From Arctopsyche grandis (taxonomy: Eukaryota; Arthropoda; Insecta; Trichoptera; Hydropsychidae), in assembly GCF_051622035.1 (NCBI RefSeq), contig NC_135355.1, positions 2,852,001 through 2,916,000 on the forward strand: DNA of 64,000 nucleotides. Direction: 5' to 3'. A model generated the notes under the pieces. That model was not told the origin of the DNA and did no database searches. It was given only the letters and a program-made list of their open reading frames with translations. The stretch's first letter is position 1. Each line of letters begins with the position of its first letter. Made by a program: the position numbers and the translations under genes. Positions 1-10,800 of this stretch are shown here, one piece after another.

Positions 1-1747
1 GAATCTTATTGAGAATTACCGTCCTATATCTAAACTATCTGTCATTAGTAAAATCTTTGAAAAAATTATCTATAATTTCCTTTTCTCCAATTTCAAAAAC
101 TACATTATACCTGAACAACATGGTTTTTTTAAGGGGAGATCGGTAGAGACTAACCTGCTTAATTTCACTAGTACTCTCACATCTTATATGGACAAACGAA
201 TCCAAATAGACGTCGTTTATACGGATTTCTCTAAAGCTTTTGATAAAATCAATCACAACCTTTTACTCAATAAACTTTGGTCCCTTGGAATCCGAGGAAA
301 TTTATTTCGTTGGATCTCTTCGTATATACTAAATCATCACCAAATCATAATTCTCAATGGTTTTAGATCATCACTTAGACATATTCCTTCCGGTGTCCCA
401 CAAGGGTCGCATTTAGGTCCCTTATTCTTTTTACTCTATATTAATGATATCTCATACATCTTCAAACATTCCTTTATACTTCTTTACGCTGATGATTTAA
501 AAATTTACAAACCTATATACACCATAGACGATTGTCATAAGATACAAGAAGATCTAGATAGATTCTCTATATATTGTTTAAATAATGATCTTTTTATTAA
601 TCTAGAAAAATGCTCTATTTTAAATTTCACTAGAAATAAGTCAATTATTACTAATCAATATCAATTAAATCATTCAATCCTTAACACGTCATCTTCTATT
701 AAGGATCTTGGTGTAATACTCAATAATAAACTAGATTTCTCTGAACATATTTCTTTTATTACCAACAAAGCATTTAAATCTCTTGGATTCCTACTCCGCT
801 CAACAAAACCCTTTAATGATCCTTATGTACTAAAATTACTTTATTTTTCCTTTGTAAGGTCTCACCTTGAATTTGCCTCAATTATCTGGTCACCTTTTTA
901 TTTATCCCATATTAATTGTATTGAGAAAGTTCAACTTAAATTTATTAAATCCTTACGCTACCTTTTTCCTACCTATACCCATTCTACTGTTTCCGACATT
1001 TTAAAAATCCTTTCTTTTAACAATCTTTCTGTCAGGCGACGACATTCTGATGCTATATTCTTCTTTAAGCTCATAAATGGTTTCCTTGATTGTTCTGATT
1101 TACTGAATAAGGTTAATTTCAGAATCCCAGTTCGATACTCTAGACGCGTTGCACTCTTTTCACTTGATCCTTTCAATACTAATTCCCAAAAATATTTTTA
1201 TCTGCAGCGCGTTTATCGGTATGTTTAACGGAGAGCTGAATGAGGTTGATCTGTTTGGTATTTCCCTACATCAATTCAGGTCTAACATCAAGAGAATCTT
1301 GACCGATTGATTCATTTTTTCTTCTATTCTATTTTTCCAATATTTCCATTATTTTTATACTTTAGTTTAGTTATGTAATGTGCTATTTAATCATATTATA
1401 GCTTTCATTCTTTTCCTTTTCATTTGTTTATTTTGTATTTACCTTTTTCATTTGTTTTTTTATATTTGTAAATTTCAATTTCTTCTTATATTCTATCTTA
1501 TAACCTTTTCCAAATATTTTAATACTATATTTTAATTATGCAATGTACTACATATTTTGTCATGCTTTTATTCTTTACTTTTTAATTTGTTTTCCTTATA
1601 TTTATCTTTTTCATTTTTGTAAAAATCTATTATTGGACTCGGATGTTACATATATTATTTATTTACTTTTTGTTTTTTTTATACCTATCTCTGTACATCC
1701 TGTCTGTTGATTTTTCAATTAATAAAATAAAATAAAATAAAATAAAA
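1..1747 (+). mobile_element. Jockey-like non-LTR retrotransposon, 5' part outside window
   Basis: The reverse transcriptase frame is open from base 2 to the stop at 1226-1228. It is followed by about 500 bp of AT-rich 3' UTR and ends in an (ATAAA)n tail at about 1723-1747. The ORF plus A-rich pentamer tail is typical of Jockey-like LINEs. The same 3' UTR recurs inverted at 3136-3515, and a decayed coding plus UTR copy lies at 33998-34380, so this is a local multicopy family. The 5' part, including any endonuclease, lies outside the window. Confidence 0.88.
2..1228 (+). CDS. LINE reverse transcriptase (C-terminal part of ORF2)
   Basis: The frame runs without stops from base 2, so the start lies outside the window; the first in-frame ATG at 188 is internal. 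RT motifs in order are NYRPIS (about 16-33), YTDFSKAFDKINH (about 218-256), GVPQGSHLGP (about 392-421) and the catalytic YADD (about 485-496). The C-terminal thumb region follows, with no RNase H domain seen. The product would prime reverse transcription of its own RNA at a chromosomal nick. The intact frame and catalytic box suggest a fairly recent copy. It is close in sequence to the ORF2 at 39061-41889. Confidence 0.85.
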   Translation, partial: NLIENYRPISKLSVISKIFEKIIYNFLFSNFKNYIIPEQHGFFKGRSVETNLLNFTSTLTSYMDKRIQIDVVYTDFSKAFDKINHNLLLNKLWSLGIRGNLFRWISSYILNHHQIIILNGFRSSLRHIPSGVPQGSHLGPLFFLLYINDISYIFKHSFILLYADDLKIYKPIYTIDDCHKIQEDLDRFSIYCLNNDLFINLEKCSILNFTRNKSIITNQYQLNHSILNTSSSIKDLGVILNNKLDFSEHISFITNKAFKSLGFLLRSTKPFNDPYVLKLLYFSFVRSHLEFASIIWSPFYLSHINCIEKVQLKFIKSLRYLFPTYTHSTVSDILKILSFNNLSVRRRHSDAIFFFKLINGFLDCSDLLNKVNFRIPVRYSRRVALFSLDPFNTNSQKYFYLQRVYRYV

Positions 1748-1820
1748 GTTGAAAAATCGGAAAAAATTAACAACCGGAAAAATAGCTTAAATTTTAATAC
1801 AATAGCTTAAATTTTAATAC

Positions 1821-1863
1821 AAAGAGAAGTTTAATACAAAGTAACCGTATTAAACTTCTCTTT
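1821..1863. repeat. Perfect 17-bp stem inverted repeat
   Basis: AAAGAGAAGTTTAATAC at 1821-1837 is followed by a 9-nt loop and its exact reverse complement at 1847-1863. A 21-bp direct duplication (AATAGCTTAAATTTTAATACA) lies just upstream. The rest of 1864-2130 shows no gene. Confidence 0.7.
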
Positions 1864-2134
1864 CATTATTTATCCATCTTTTTCATATTTTATGACACAA
1901 TAAAGAAAACAATTGGGTATCTCCAACCTGAGTCTACTCATAATATATATTTTAGTAATAAAGAACATAAAAAAATACAAAAAAAAAGTATCTTAAAGGA
2001 ATTTTTACTAAACATCCTATAAACAAACTTCAGTTTTTAATATACATAATCTGTATGAGAAGACACATTTCAAATTTGAGAGGAAAGTTCTTAAAATTGG
2101 AGAGATTTACTATGAGGTTCATGCCTCTATGGAT

Positions 2135-2190
2135 CCTGTCCAGTGGAGTTCCTAAAGGTTCTGTTTTAGGTCCAACATGCATTATTAAAC
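2135..2190 (+). pseudogene. Short relic of a LINE reverse transcriptase
   Basis: Translation of about 2139-2184 gives SGVPKGSVLGPT, the conserved RT block normally written SGVPQGSVLGPTLF. The flanks contain stops, so this is a small fossil. From 2190 to 3135 I see no gene. The stretch 2645-2715 is shared with 14050-14185, a short dispersed repeat that includes the string TATGTACGTAGT. Confidence 0.5.
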
Positions 2191-3135
2191 CTAAAAATTG
2201 GTCCTACTATCACGGGGTATGACGTTTGATATTAAATATACGGAAATGCCAGGCAAAAGTTTTTTATGCACAGCCATAAAATTTATATTTTTTTTACTGG
2301 AATTAGTATTTTTAACGGCGAGTTCCTGGTGTCAGCTAAAAATGATTGAGCGTGTGAATTATTATAACATTTCTAAACTTTAGATAACAAGATAAAAAGT
2401 GATTTGGTAAAGATTTACCAACCAGCAAGAATAAATTAATCTTTTCCTATATTCCGAAAAATTTATCTGAAAAATATTTTGTATGCTGAAAGTGTCATTT
2501 TGTGCTTTATAAAATTCAAATATAATATCACCACTCAATTTTTCTGAAACTTAACTACGATTTTTTTCAGAACTACAATTAAAATAATATATTTATGGAT
2601 ATTTACAATGTACACATTGATTATCTACGTACATTGATGTGTTGTTGATTTTTACTTTATCTATGTACGTAGTGACACTAGATGAAGTTTTGTGATCATG
2701 CGAAGATTCGAACTCGAGATTTTGACTAATTCGAACTCAAAATTGATCACTGATCACGTTTTCATGACCTAGAAAAAATGTGTGTGGGTGTCTGTGTATT
2801 TTGAGGATTTTTTGAACACCGTTAGTCTTATCGAACTGAAACTTATTCTTATCGACACGACGTAAATTGTAAACACTTAGCGACACGACCATAAATGGTA
2901 CCTCCCCTTATAGGCGTCATCTATTTTTTAAGTTTTTGAATTCAATTATCGCCCTAACTGTAAGAGAGCAAAAAAAAAGTTCTACAATGGACAATAATGA
3001 ACCATTTGTTGTGGGCAAAAGCAACTTGACCGCCGATCTCTGGAATCGGGAATCGTCAAATCTGGGGATCAAATTGTATAAAATTTATATGCTTAGCTCA
3101 AATACATACATACATAAGTATAATATATTTTATTA

Positions 3136-3515
3136 AAGGTTATTTTATTTTATTTTATTTTATTAATTCAAAAATCAACAGACAGGATGTACATAGATAT
3201 GTATAAAAAAAAAACAAATAGTAAATAAATAATATATGTAACACCCGAGTCCAATAATAGATTTTTACAAAAATGAAAAAGATAAATATAAGGAAAACAA
3301 ATTAAAAAGTAAAGAATAAAGGCATGACAAAATATGTGGAACATTGCATAATCAAACTATAGTATTAAAATATTTGGAAAAGGTTATAAAATAGAATATA
3401 AGAAGAAATTTAAATTTACAAATATAAAACAAATGAAAAAGTTAAATACAAAATAAGCAAATGAAAAGGAAAATAATGAAAGCTATAATATGAATTAAAT
3501 AGTACATTATAAAAC
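3136..3515 (-). mobile_element. 5'-truncated LINE copy (3' UTR only), minus strand
   Basis: This stretch is the near-exact reverse complement of the 3' UTR of the LINE at 1-1747. It starts with a (TTTTA)n tail, then carries the complement of the tail-proximal UTR (GACAGGATGTACA, CCGAGTCCAATAATAG). The match fades near 3515. It is a typical dead-on-arrival 5'-truncated LINE insertion. Confidence 0.85.
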
Positions 3516-3617
3516 AATATTATGAAGAAATTTTCATTCCTGTAAAAAGAAGAACGATACATTAAAATATGTCAATATGGATATATTTACATATGTTTAT
3601 GTTCAAACGTATTTTTA

Positions 3618-3945
3618 CATACCTCCTTTACGTTTCACATGGCTTTCGTGTTAGTGGTAATTTTTATCTCTTATCCGATCGTTTTCATACTTTGCCATAT
3701 TGCTCATTTTGGTCATAAATATAAGTAAATGGAGCCTCCGCCATTTCGATGGTGCAAATATATCGTGTAAGACGCGTTTGTAGTTTGCCCGCCGACATTC
3801 TATTTGACGTTTATGGTTGACGTTTGTTTGTTAGTTTTAAACATAGATGGCGATAGTAAAAAAAAATATTGGTGTTTTTATTCAAAATAATAATTTTATA
3901 TACAAATTATAGAAGAGGTATGTTTTTAAAAAACTTTTTTTTACG
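3618..3945 (+). repeat. Dispersed repeat family 1 (CCTCCGCCATTACGATGG family)
   Basis: It begins near ACATACCTCCTTTACGTTTCACATG and includes GTCATAAATATAAGTAAATGGAGCC, GTAAGACGCGTTTG and AACATAGATGGCG. Related copies lie at 7600-8800 (split by another element), about 19980-20215 (minus), 30145-30220 (partial) and 44325-44530. No coding capacity is visible; it is probably non-autonomous. Confidence 0.7.
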
Positions 3946-4027
3946 TGTAATTGATTAGTATATTATTTTCGTTATGTATTAATTTATGTTTAATTGTTAT
4001 TTTGTTTTTTTTTTGTATTATATTTTT

Positions 4028-4100
4028 TGACCATTGTGGCGCTTCAGGAATTCCTGTTATGCCACAATGGTCTGCTTAGAATAAAATAAAATAAATGTCA
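4028..4100 (+). mobile_element. Probable LINE 3' end with stem-loop and ATAAA tail
   Basis: GACCATTGTGGC and its inverted complement GCCACAATGGTC form a 12-bp stem around a loop of about 20 nt (about 4028-4071). AATAAAATAAAATAAA follows. A stem-loop just before an A-rich tandem tail is typical of LINE or SINE 3' ends. The rest of 3946-4620 is anonymous AT-rich DNA. Confidence 0.5.
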
Positions 4101-4626
4101 AAGACCGCAGTAAATGACCGGTCTATACATAATATACATAAGTTGGTTTTTTTTATTAGATTGTGGGTCAACACAGTAAAACCAGAAAAGTCACACGTTA
4201 TAGAATATCTTAAAAAGTATGTAGATGGTAATAAAATTTTTATTTTCGGACATAAATTAGTATAGGTTTTTGACCGCGAGCTCTGTTTTATTTTTGTCAA
4301 GCCAGAACTATCAAGAGAGTTCATTATCGATTTAAAATTAGCGAATTATGCAGATCGTTGAACTCGAGCTTTGTGTTATTTTCCAAAACATATCTTGCTT
4401 GTAGGTTTAAACTACGATTGTATAGAGAACTAGTTTTGAGAATTTATTAATCCGGTTTTATATACATACATATAGGCATAGTGATGACTTTTTTTCCTTC
4501 GTTCAAAACATGTTAGCAGGCCCATTATAAACTATTTTTTTATTATTTTGATTCGTTTGTGTGCGTGTGTATTTTGTTCAACCTATTTTCAGGATACGAA
4601 AGATCAATATTCGCGAATAACGGTTT

Positions 4627-4633
4627 TATAAAA
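4627..4633 (+). promoter_or_regulatory. TATA-like box upstream of TIL gene A
   Basis: TATAAAA lies about 125 bp upstream of the gene A start codon. Transcription would then start around 4655-4665, giving a short 5' leader. This is an inference; no transcript data are visible. Confidence 0.4.
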
Positions 4634-4752
4634 GCGTACAAATTGAAAAAGTTTTTGGTCGCGCAATTTATTAGGATTTGACCGTCGACCACGGCAGTTG
4701 TGTCGGTTTGGTCATCGATTTTTGACTTTATTTTTTAAGTTAAATCAAAAGC

Positions 4753-4846
4753 ATGTTACTGTTTAGGGTTTTGTTCTTTATTGGCTTTTTGTGGTTCACC
4801 GAAGCCAATACCGATACCAAAAAAAACTTGCTACGATGCAATTCAC
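4753..4846 (+). CDS. Gene A exon 1: signal peptide and first TIL cysteine
   Basis: ATG at 4753 opens 31 codons plus one base. The N-terminus MLLFRVLFFIGFLWFTEA is a clear signal peptide with cleavage likely after TEA. Near the end lies RCNS, whose cysteine supplies Cys1 of the first TIL domain. The donor GTGAGT follows at 4847 and leaves phase 1. The exon is too short to show as an ordinary long ORF. Confidence 0.8.
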
Positions 4847-7800
4847 GTGAGTAATACATACAATTTGTATAGTTTCAAACTACGCTAAAGGTTTAGTAGT
4901 ATATAGCTCAATTAAATTTAATATATGACGTGTATTTATGAAACTGTTAATATATTTTCAGATGGTAAAAAAAACGAGGTTTCTTCTCAGTGTGCGAATC
5001 TAGAATGCCAAAACACTTGCAGACATCGAAATAGAGCCATAGGTTGTTCTCCCCTATTGTGCATTTCTGGATGCGTTTGCGATACAGGTTTTCTTCGCAA
5101 TACGTTACAAGATTGTGTTCGTCCGGAGGATTGCGGTAATTATTATACATTTTATACCAATTGTTAAAAGCTCTTTTTGTCCATTTTTAAACAAAAATTG
5201 AGTTGTGTTTTTTTTAATTTTACGTTTTATATAAAACAAGTGATAGGCCTGATGAAATTTATCCGTTTGATTATATCAAATATATACATTAAGGCTTCCA
5301 ATCCCGGTGTTTTCTGGTACCATGAATCCCGGTGCTGAAACAAGTCTGAATACCGGGATTACGGTGCTGGCAGAAATTTCTTTAAAAATATTATTTTTAC
5401 AAAAATAATATGGAAAAAAATATAAAACAACATTATATAATGAACAATGGTGGGATAATCAATTACAGTCATAATCCATTTGTTTGCCACCCGTTTCTTC
5501 CACCCGACACCGGCTTGCCGTTTCCACGAAATGCTATGAACGGCCTCATTTGAAGCATCAATTTAACTGATTAAAATTTGAAATTTCTTACTTGTAATAG
5601 AAATTATTAATATTATACCCCAATATTTTTCCCTAAACCGAAAGTAGTACTTTTAATTTAGAGAAACAAGGTTTTTTATGTCTTTCTAAGAAATCCTTTA
5701 ATATATTGAACTGAAATTTTAAAGTTATTTATAAAAGTTGGTAAGCATCCGTCAACCAGAAGTGGCAGTGTACTCTTGTTCAATTTTTTCTTCCACTATT
5801 TTTTTCGACCCCTTTAACATGTGTGCTCTTCACGTAAACAAGTATAATTGTTGTATCAATGTGATGAAAATAAAAGAAAATCACTAAATATAACAAACCG
5901 GAAGCGGGATATTTTCCTCTTAGAAAAGTCAAAAATGTTGTGACAACAATTCTTTCCATACCCTGAACATATTTAGCTGAAAATTTATATTTATATTCTT
6001 TTTGTACTAACATAGAGTTGATAAGGTTTTGGTCGGAATTCGTAAGCCGGAAGTAGAACTTTAGACTTGTGTAAGTTTTCCTACATTTGTGTTCAATTTG
6101 TATTGAAAATGCCGGTATGTGTAAACGTGTATGTACATACATACATACATAAATATGTTCGGTTATCGAATTTTGTTTTTTATCCTTCTTATATTCCTCA
6201 AATACATAGATAAAGTCGTAGGTTGGTCACATCCGAATTTTTTACATAAAGTATATGTAATTGGAGTTTTTTTTTATATTAGGTGGATTTTTTCGATGAA
6301 TAATTACTAGACGGTACAAATTATTTGTAAAAAACGAATCAATAAATCAAAGTAATGTTTTTTACTTTATTTAATTACATTTTTGGATGTGTTTTATTTA
6401 ATATTAGAAATTTATGGATGTGAACGGAAAATTTAAAGAATGTAGCCAAACTCTCAAAATTAGTACGCCAATATGGGATTATTTTTTGCGTGAAACATCA
6501 GGAGAGTTGGTAAAATGCAATTGAACGTTTTTGAAATATGAAAACATGCAATTGAACTTTTTTTTCTTATACATTTGAAATCCCGGTGCTAGCACCGTGA
6601 TCCCGGGATCGGAAATTTCCAGCACCGCAATCCTGGTGCTGAAGTAACCTTCCGGGATTGGAAGCACTAGTATACACACATACTGTTGCGTATCGGGGTG
6701 GAGGATCCAAGTAAAAGGCCTTAGTCGTTTCACAGAATTTATTGATGATTAAGGAGATACACGCACTGGCAGTGCTCAGTCCAGAATTACCTGATATCGC
6801 CCAAGTATCGCCTTATAAGGGATAGATCTCTCAGGACGTCTAATCTGTCTACCTACTGTATAGTCACGTATTCGGATATGTATTCCCACGGTATGAGAAG
6901 TGCAATCATTGTTTAGCTTACTTGCACTTAGCCTGTCGCTAATCCTTGAAACCACTTATACCAGTCACAGGGTATGCACTTAGTTAATCCGTTTACAGAT
7001 AATCTTTGAACGGTCACACAGTCTCTGGGATTCTATCCGCTTAATCCGCGGTGTACGTAACAATACCACTAGTTAGTGTTTTACAAACGTATATATATAT
7101 ACAATTTCAAAGCTTCTCATTTTTCGGGTAGTAATAATAGGATAAGATATAATATTTTGCCCAAAATATTTTTATATTATTTTGTTTTATTATTTGATAT
7201 TAAAATTGATCAAAAATTAAAATTTTAAGATATCCACGGTGAAAAGTTTTGTGACGAACCAAACGAAGTATATTCAGCATGTGGCAACAACGGCTGCCAA
7301 CGGTCGTGCTCCAGACTGGATGTAACTACTTGCATTCCCGTTTGCAACCCCCCGGCATGCATTTGCCGTGATGGATTCGTCAGGAATGCACTTGGACAAT
7401 GTGTATTGCCATCGACATGCCGTAAGTAGTGTCTTATTTTTTTATAAACACATGTTGAATGATCGGAAATATTTATTGTGTCTGAAAGTTTGGTCTATGA
7501 CATGACAATCATATCTAAATCAAAATGGTACCACATTTTATAAGAGTCATCAAATCGAATGGAAGAAATGGTGACTTCAATCGGTCGAATGATCTTCAAG
7601 ATCATTCGATCTATCTCATTTTGGTCATCAATATAAGTAAATGGATCCTCCGCCATTACGATAGAGATAAAATATCATTTAATGGTCCGTACGCACCAAA
7701 CCAACGACGATTTTGGGCCAACTTTTAAAACCAGTAGCGTACAAAATATCGAAATAAAAATTAAATTTAATATCAAAATTAAGCTAAAGAGCGAGATGGA

Positions 7801-10800
7801 GCTAAAATTAGATCATCGTTGATGTTTTGAATTACAACAATGTTGTTAACAATTGTTATTTCTTATTAAAAGTCGTCACGATATACTACTGTGTTTCCGC
7901 CGTCGATGAAACATTTAACAAAAAAAATGTTGGTGATTTGTTTTTTTTCTTTCGTCGAAATAAAATAAATAATCACACATTATCCGATAAATTTTACCTC
8001 TGAGATGGATTTAATTATTTGATTTATTTCGACGAGAGAAACAATCGAAGACATTATCCGATAAATTTTATCTCTGAAATGATTTAAGTAATTGATTTAT
8101 TTCAACGAGAGAAACAATTGAAGACTAAAAATTTCGATTGATATTACCAACAACGCACCGGATTGCGACCATCGCTCGGTCACCCATACTAATACATGAG
8201 ATATTCTCAGTAACTGCGCATTACGGGGAAGTAAAAATAATAATTCTTTGATTTTTTTTCGATCTTAGTGCGTATCTTCGTAAGTCAAAACATCTTCGAC
8301 AAACAAAAGTCGAGGGTTACCTGTATGTGATTGTTGATGATCTAATTTTAGGTCAATCTCGAAAATTTATTTAAATTGGGCATGTTCTGTTTTAACTTTC
8401 AATATTTTATTTTAATTTTAATATATTGATTATAATTTTATTTTGATATTTGAATTTAATTTTAATAAAATAATAATAGTTTTAATTTTGATATTTAATT
8501 TCAATTTTTAAATTTAATTTTTATTTCGATATTTTGTACGCTACTGGTTTTATCCTGCTGGTTAAAACTTTGGTCCAAAATCGTCGTTGGTTTGGTCCGT
8601 ACGCAGCATAAGACGTGTTTTAAGTTTGCAAATCTGAAATCTGGGTGACGTCTATGTAGTCTTTAGTTTTATACATAGATGGCGGTAGTAAAATAAAATT
8701 ATTGGTATTTTTATTCAAAATAATAATTTATATATCTTAATATTATATACAAAACTAAAAAAGAGGTTTGTTTTTTAAAAAACTTTTTTTACAAAGCTAT
8801 TTTTTTTTATTATATATTTTAAATGTAAAGTAGACTTAAATTTATTCAAAAACTTCAGAATATTTATTTTATTTTATTTTATTCTCATATAAGTACAATG
8901 CCAAGAAGGCCTAACAGGGAAACCTCAAACCACATTTCTGACCAATTACAAACGATTATACAATATCATAGAGACGTGGAGTGGGTAGCATTTTATAATA
9001 TCAGCAAATTCGAGTGCTTATAAACTCGAATTTGCGAGATGAAAGTAAGATATCTTTTATTTACATTATATAGGTATATACAATAATACATAAAAGAAAC
9101 AAAAAAAGATGTATCTTTATATATGTATGTATGTATGCATATATTCATATACCTATTCAATTTATTTATTTATTTATTTTATAACACTTAGGAAAAACGT
9201 ACATGCTGTCTCTTACACCGCCTCTCGACCAATAGTATTTCATGTAGATAGTTGAGCATTGTATGCGGGGAAGAGACATGTACGTTTTATTCAATTATCA
9301 AATAAACCTATCTCTATCATTTATTTTTACAAGCCTGTTCTAAATTAGCCTTCGCTCGTTCGTCTGACAACATTTGGATTTGATATCCTACATACTTCCG
9401 ATTGTTTTGACACTTTGCCATTTTGCACGGTTTGGTCACCGATATATACATATTCGTAATAAACATGTCTAAGAATGCAAAAATTTTGGGGACAATGATG
9501 TTTAGTGGCCTGTAGCCGTATATGTTTGACTTTCCGACACTCATTCGTTTTGTCAGATTTTAACTGTTTAAATGCCTATAAAATTATCTTTTTCACACTA
9601 CATATATCTTTAAAAAAAATTATCACAAATGAAATCACATTGATTACAATTTAAATTTGTCGAAACACGGACACGCGACACGAACATTGTAAAATTTAGC
9701 ACGAATAATGAATAACCAAAACTTTGACTCATTGATTCTAGGTTACCAGGCTATTACTAAGAATTTCACTGAACTAACAGAGTGAACCTAATAAAATCTT
9801 GTAAAAAAGGTATAGATGCTGAGCGATATTGTATTCTAAGTGTAATTATCATAAATCGAACTTTGAGATACAAAAAGAATATTTGACGTTCTATTTTAAA
9901 AAATGACTTTTATTTAAGAAAAACTTAAATCTTTGGATTGTGTTTTATATGCTGTAGCTTAAGATTTTATCGTTGTTATATGTCAAAGCGGCTGGACCTA
10001 TTGTCAATACGTGTCCTGGAGCAAATCAAGTGTTTGCACCGTGCGGCAACGATGGTTGTCAACGATCTTGCACAAGATTGGATGTAACCAACTGCAATCC
10101 AGTGTGCTTCACCCCAGGATGCATTTGCGCTACAGGTTTTGTGAGGGATGCAGGTGGAGCTTGTATTCAGCTAGCATCCTGTCGTAAGTATAATCCATTA
10201 TATTAGATTCACGATTCATCCACCCTTAAGTATATGAAGGCTTCTTGAATACACTCTATCCTTTTCTGTTCTCGACAATACCCATATTCACCCATCTCGC
10301 TAGTAGCCTACCTCTTTTAAGGGAAAAGCTAACAGTGCTCTACATACATACATACACATGCCATCCACTTTACAACCTAATCTGTTTCTTATTTGGTACG
10401 CATGTAGTTTCTGCACAAGGAAGTTGATTTATTTACCAATTTTATTACTATAGCAACAACTGCATGCACTGGACCAAACGAAATATTCTCTGTTTGCGGC
10501 AATAATGGCTGCCAAAGATCTTGCCTCAGACTGGACGTGATCAATTGTATACCGGTATGCGGTGCACCAGGTTGCATCTGCGATGTAGGATTTGTCAGGA
10601 ATTCGGCAGGATTTTGCGTAATACCGAGCACATGTAGTAAGCGCCCTTTTCCAAATGTCAACTCAAATATTAAAAACGATATTTTAAGTTTCAAATTTTC
10701 ACTAATACTTTCAGCTGGAAATCCGACTTGTAATGGAGCAAATGAAGTATTCTCAGCTTGTGGCAACGACGGTTGTCAAGCCACTTGTACAACACCAACT

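Larger units (their letters stand above)
7683..8608. mobile_element. Non-autonomous Harbinger-like TIR element, 926 bp
   Basis: The left end TGGTCCGTACGCACCAAACC and right end GGTTTGGTCCGTACGCAGCA form an imperfect inverted repeat. It extends inward through CAACGACGATTTTGG and GTACAAAATATCGAAATAAA. The flanking TAA (7680-7682 and 8609-8611) is a 3-bp target duplication, as for PIF/Harbinger. The empty site is visible in the related family 1 copy near 44475, which reads cgtgTAAgacgcgttt. The interior has no transposase. It holds a tandem duplication (7976-8122) and a 5S-like stretch. A further TIR fragment occurs at 13598-13640. Confidence 0.72.
7600..8800 (+). repeat. Dispersed repeat family 1 copy split by a nested element
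   Basis: The left half (about 7600-7682) and right half (about 8609-8800) rejoin into a family 1 copy when 7683-8608 is removed. The right half carries ACATAGATGGCGGTAG and a run toward AAAAAACTTTTTTTAC, as in 3618-3945. Confidence 0.7.

Noticed and set aside
2695-2730. tRNA or tRNA-derived SINE, from a GATTCGAACTC box B-like string
   Set aside because: No matching A box, anticodon arm or acceptor stem could be found.
5780-6142. Minus-strand ORF of 120 aa
   Set aside because: It falls in a family 2 repeat; other copies of the repeat do not preserve the frame.
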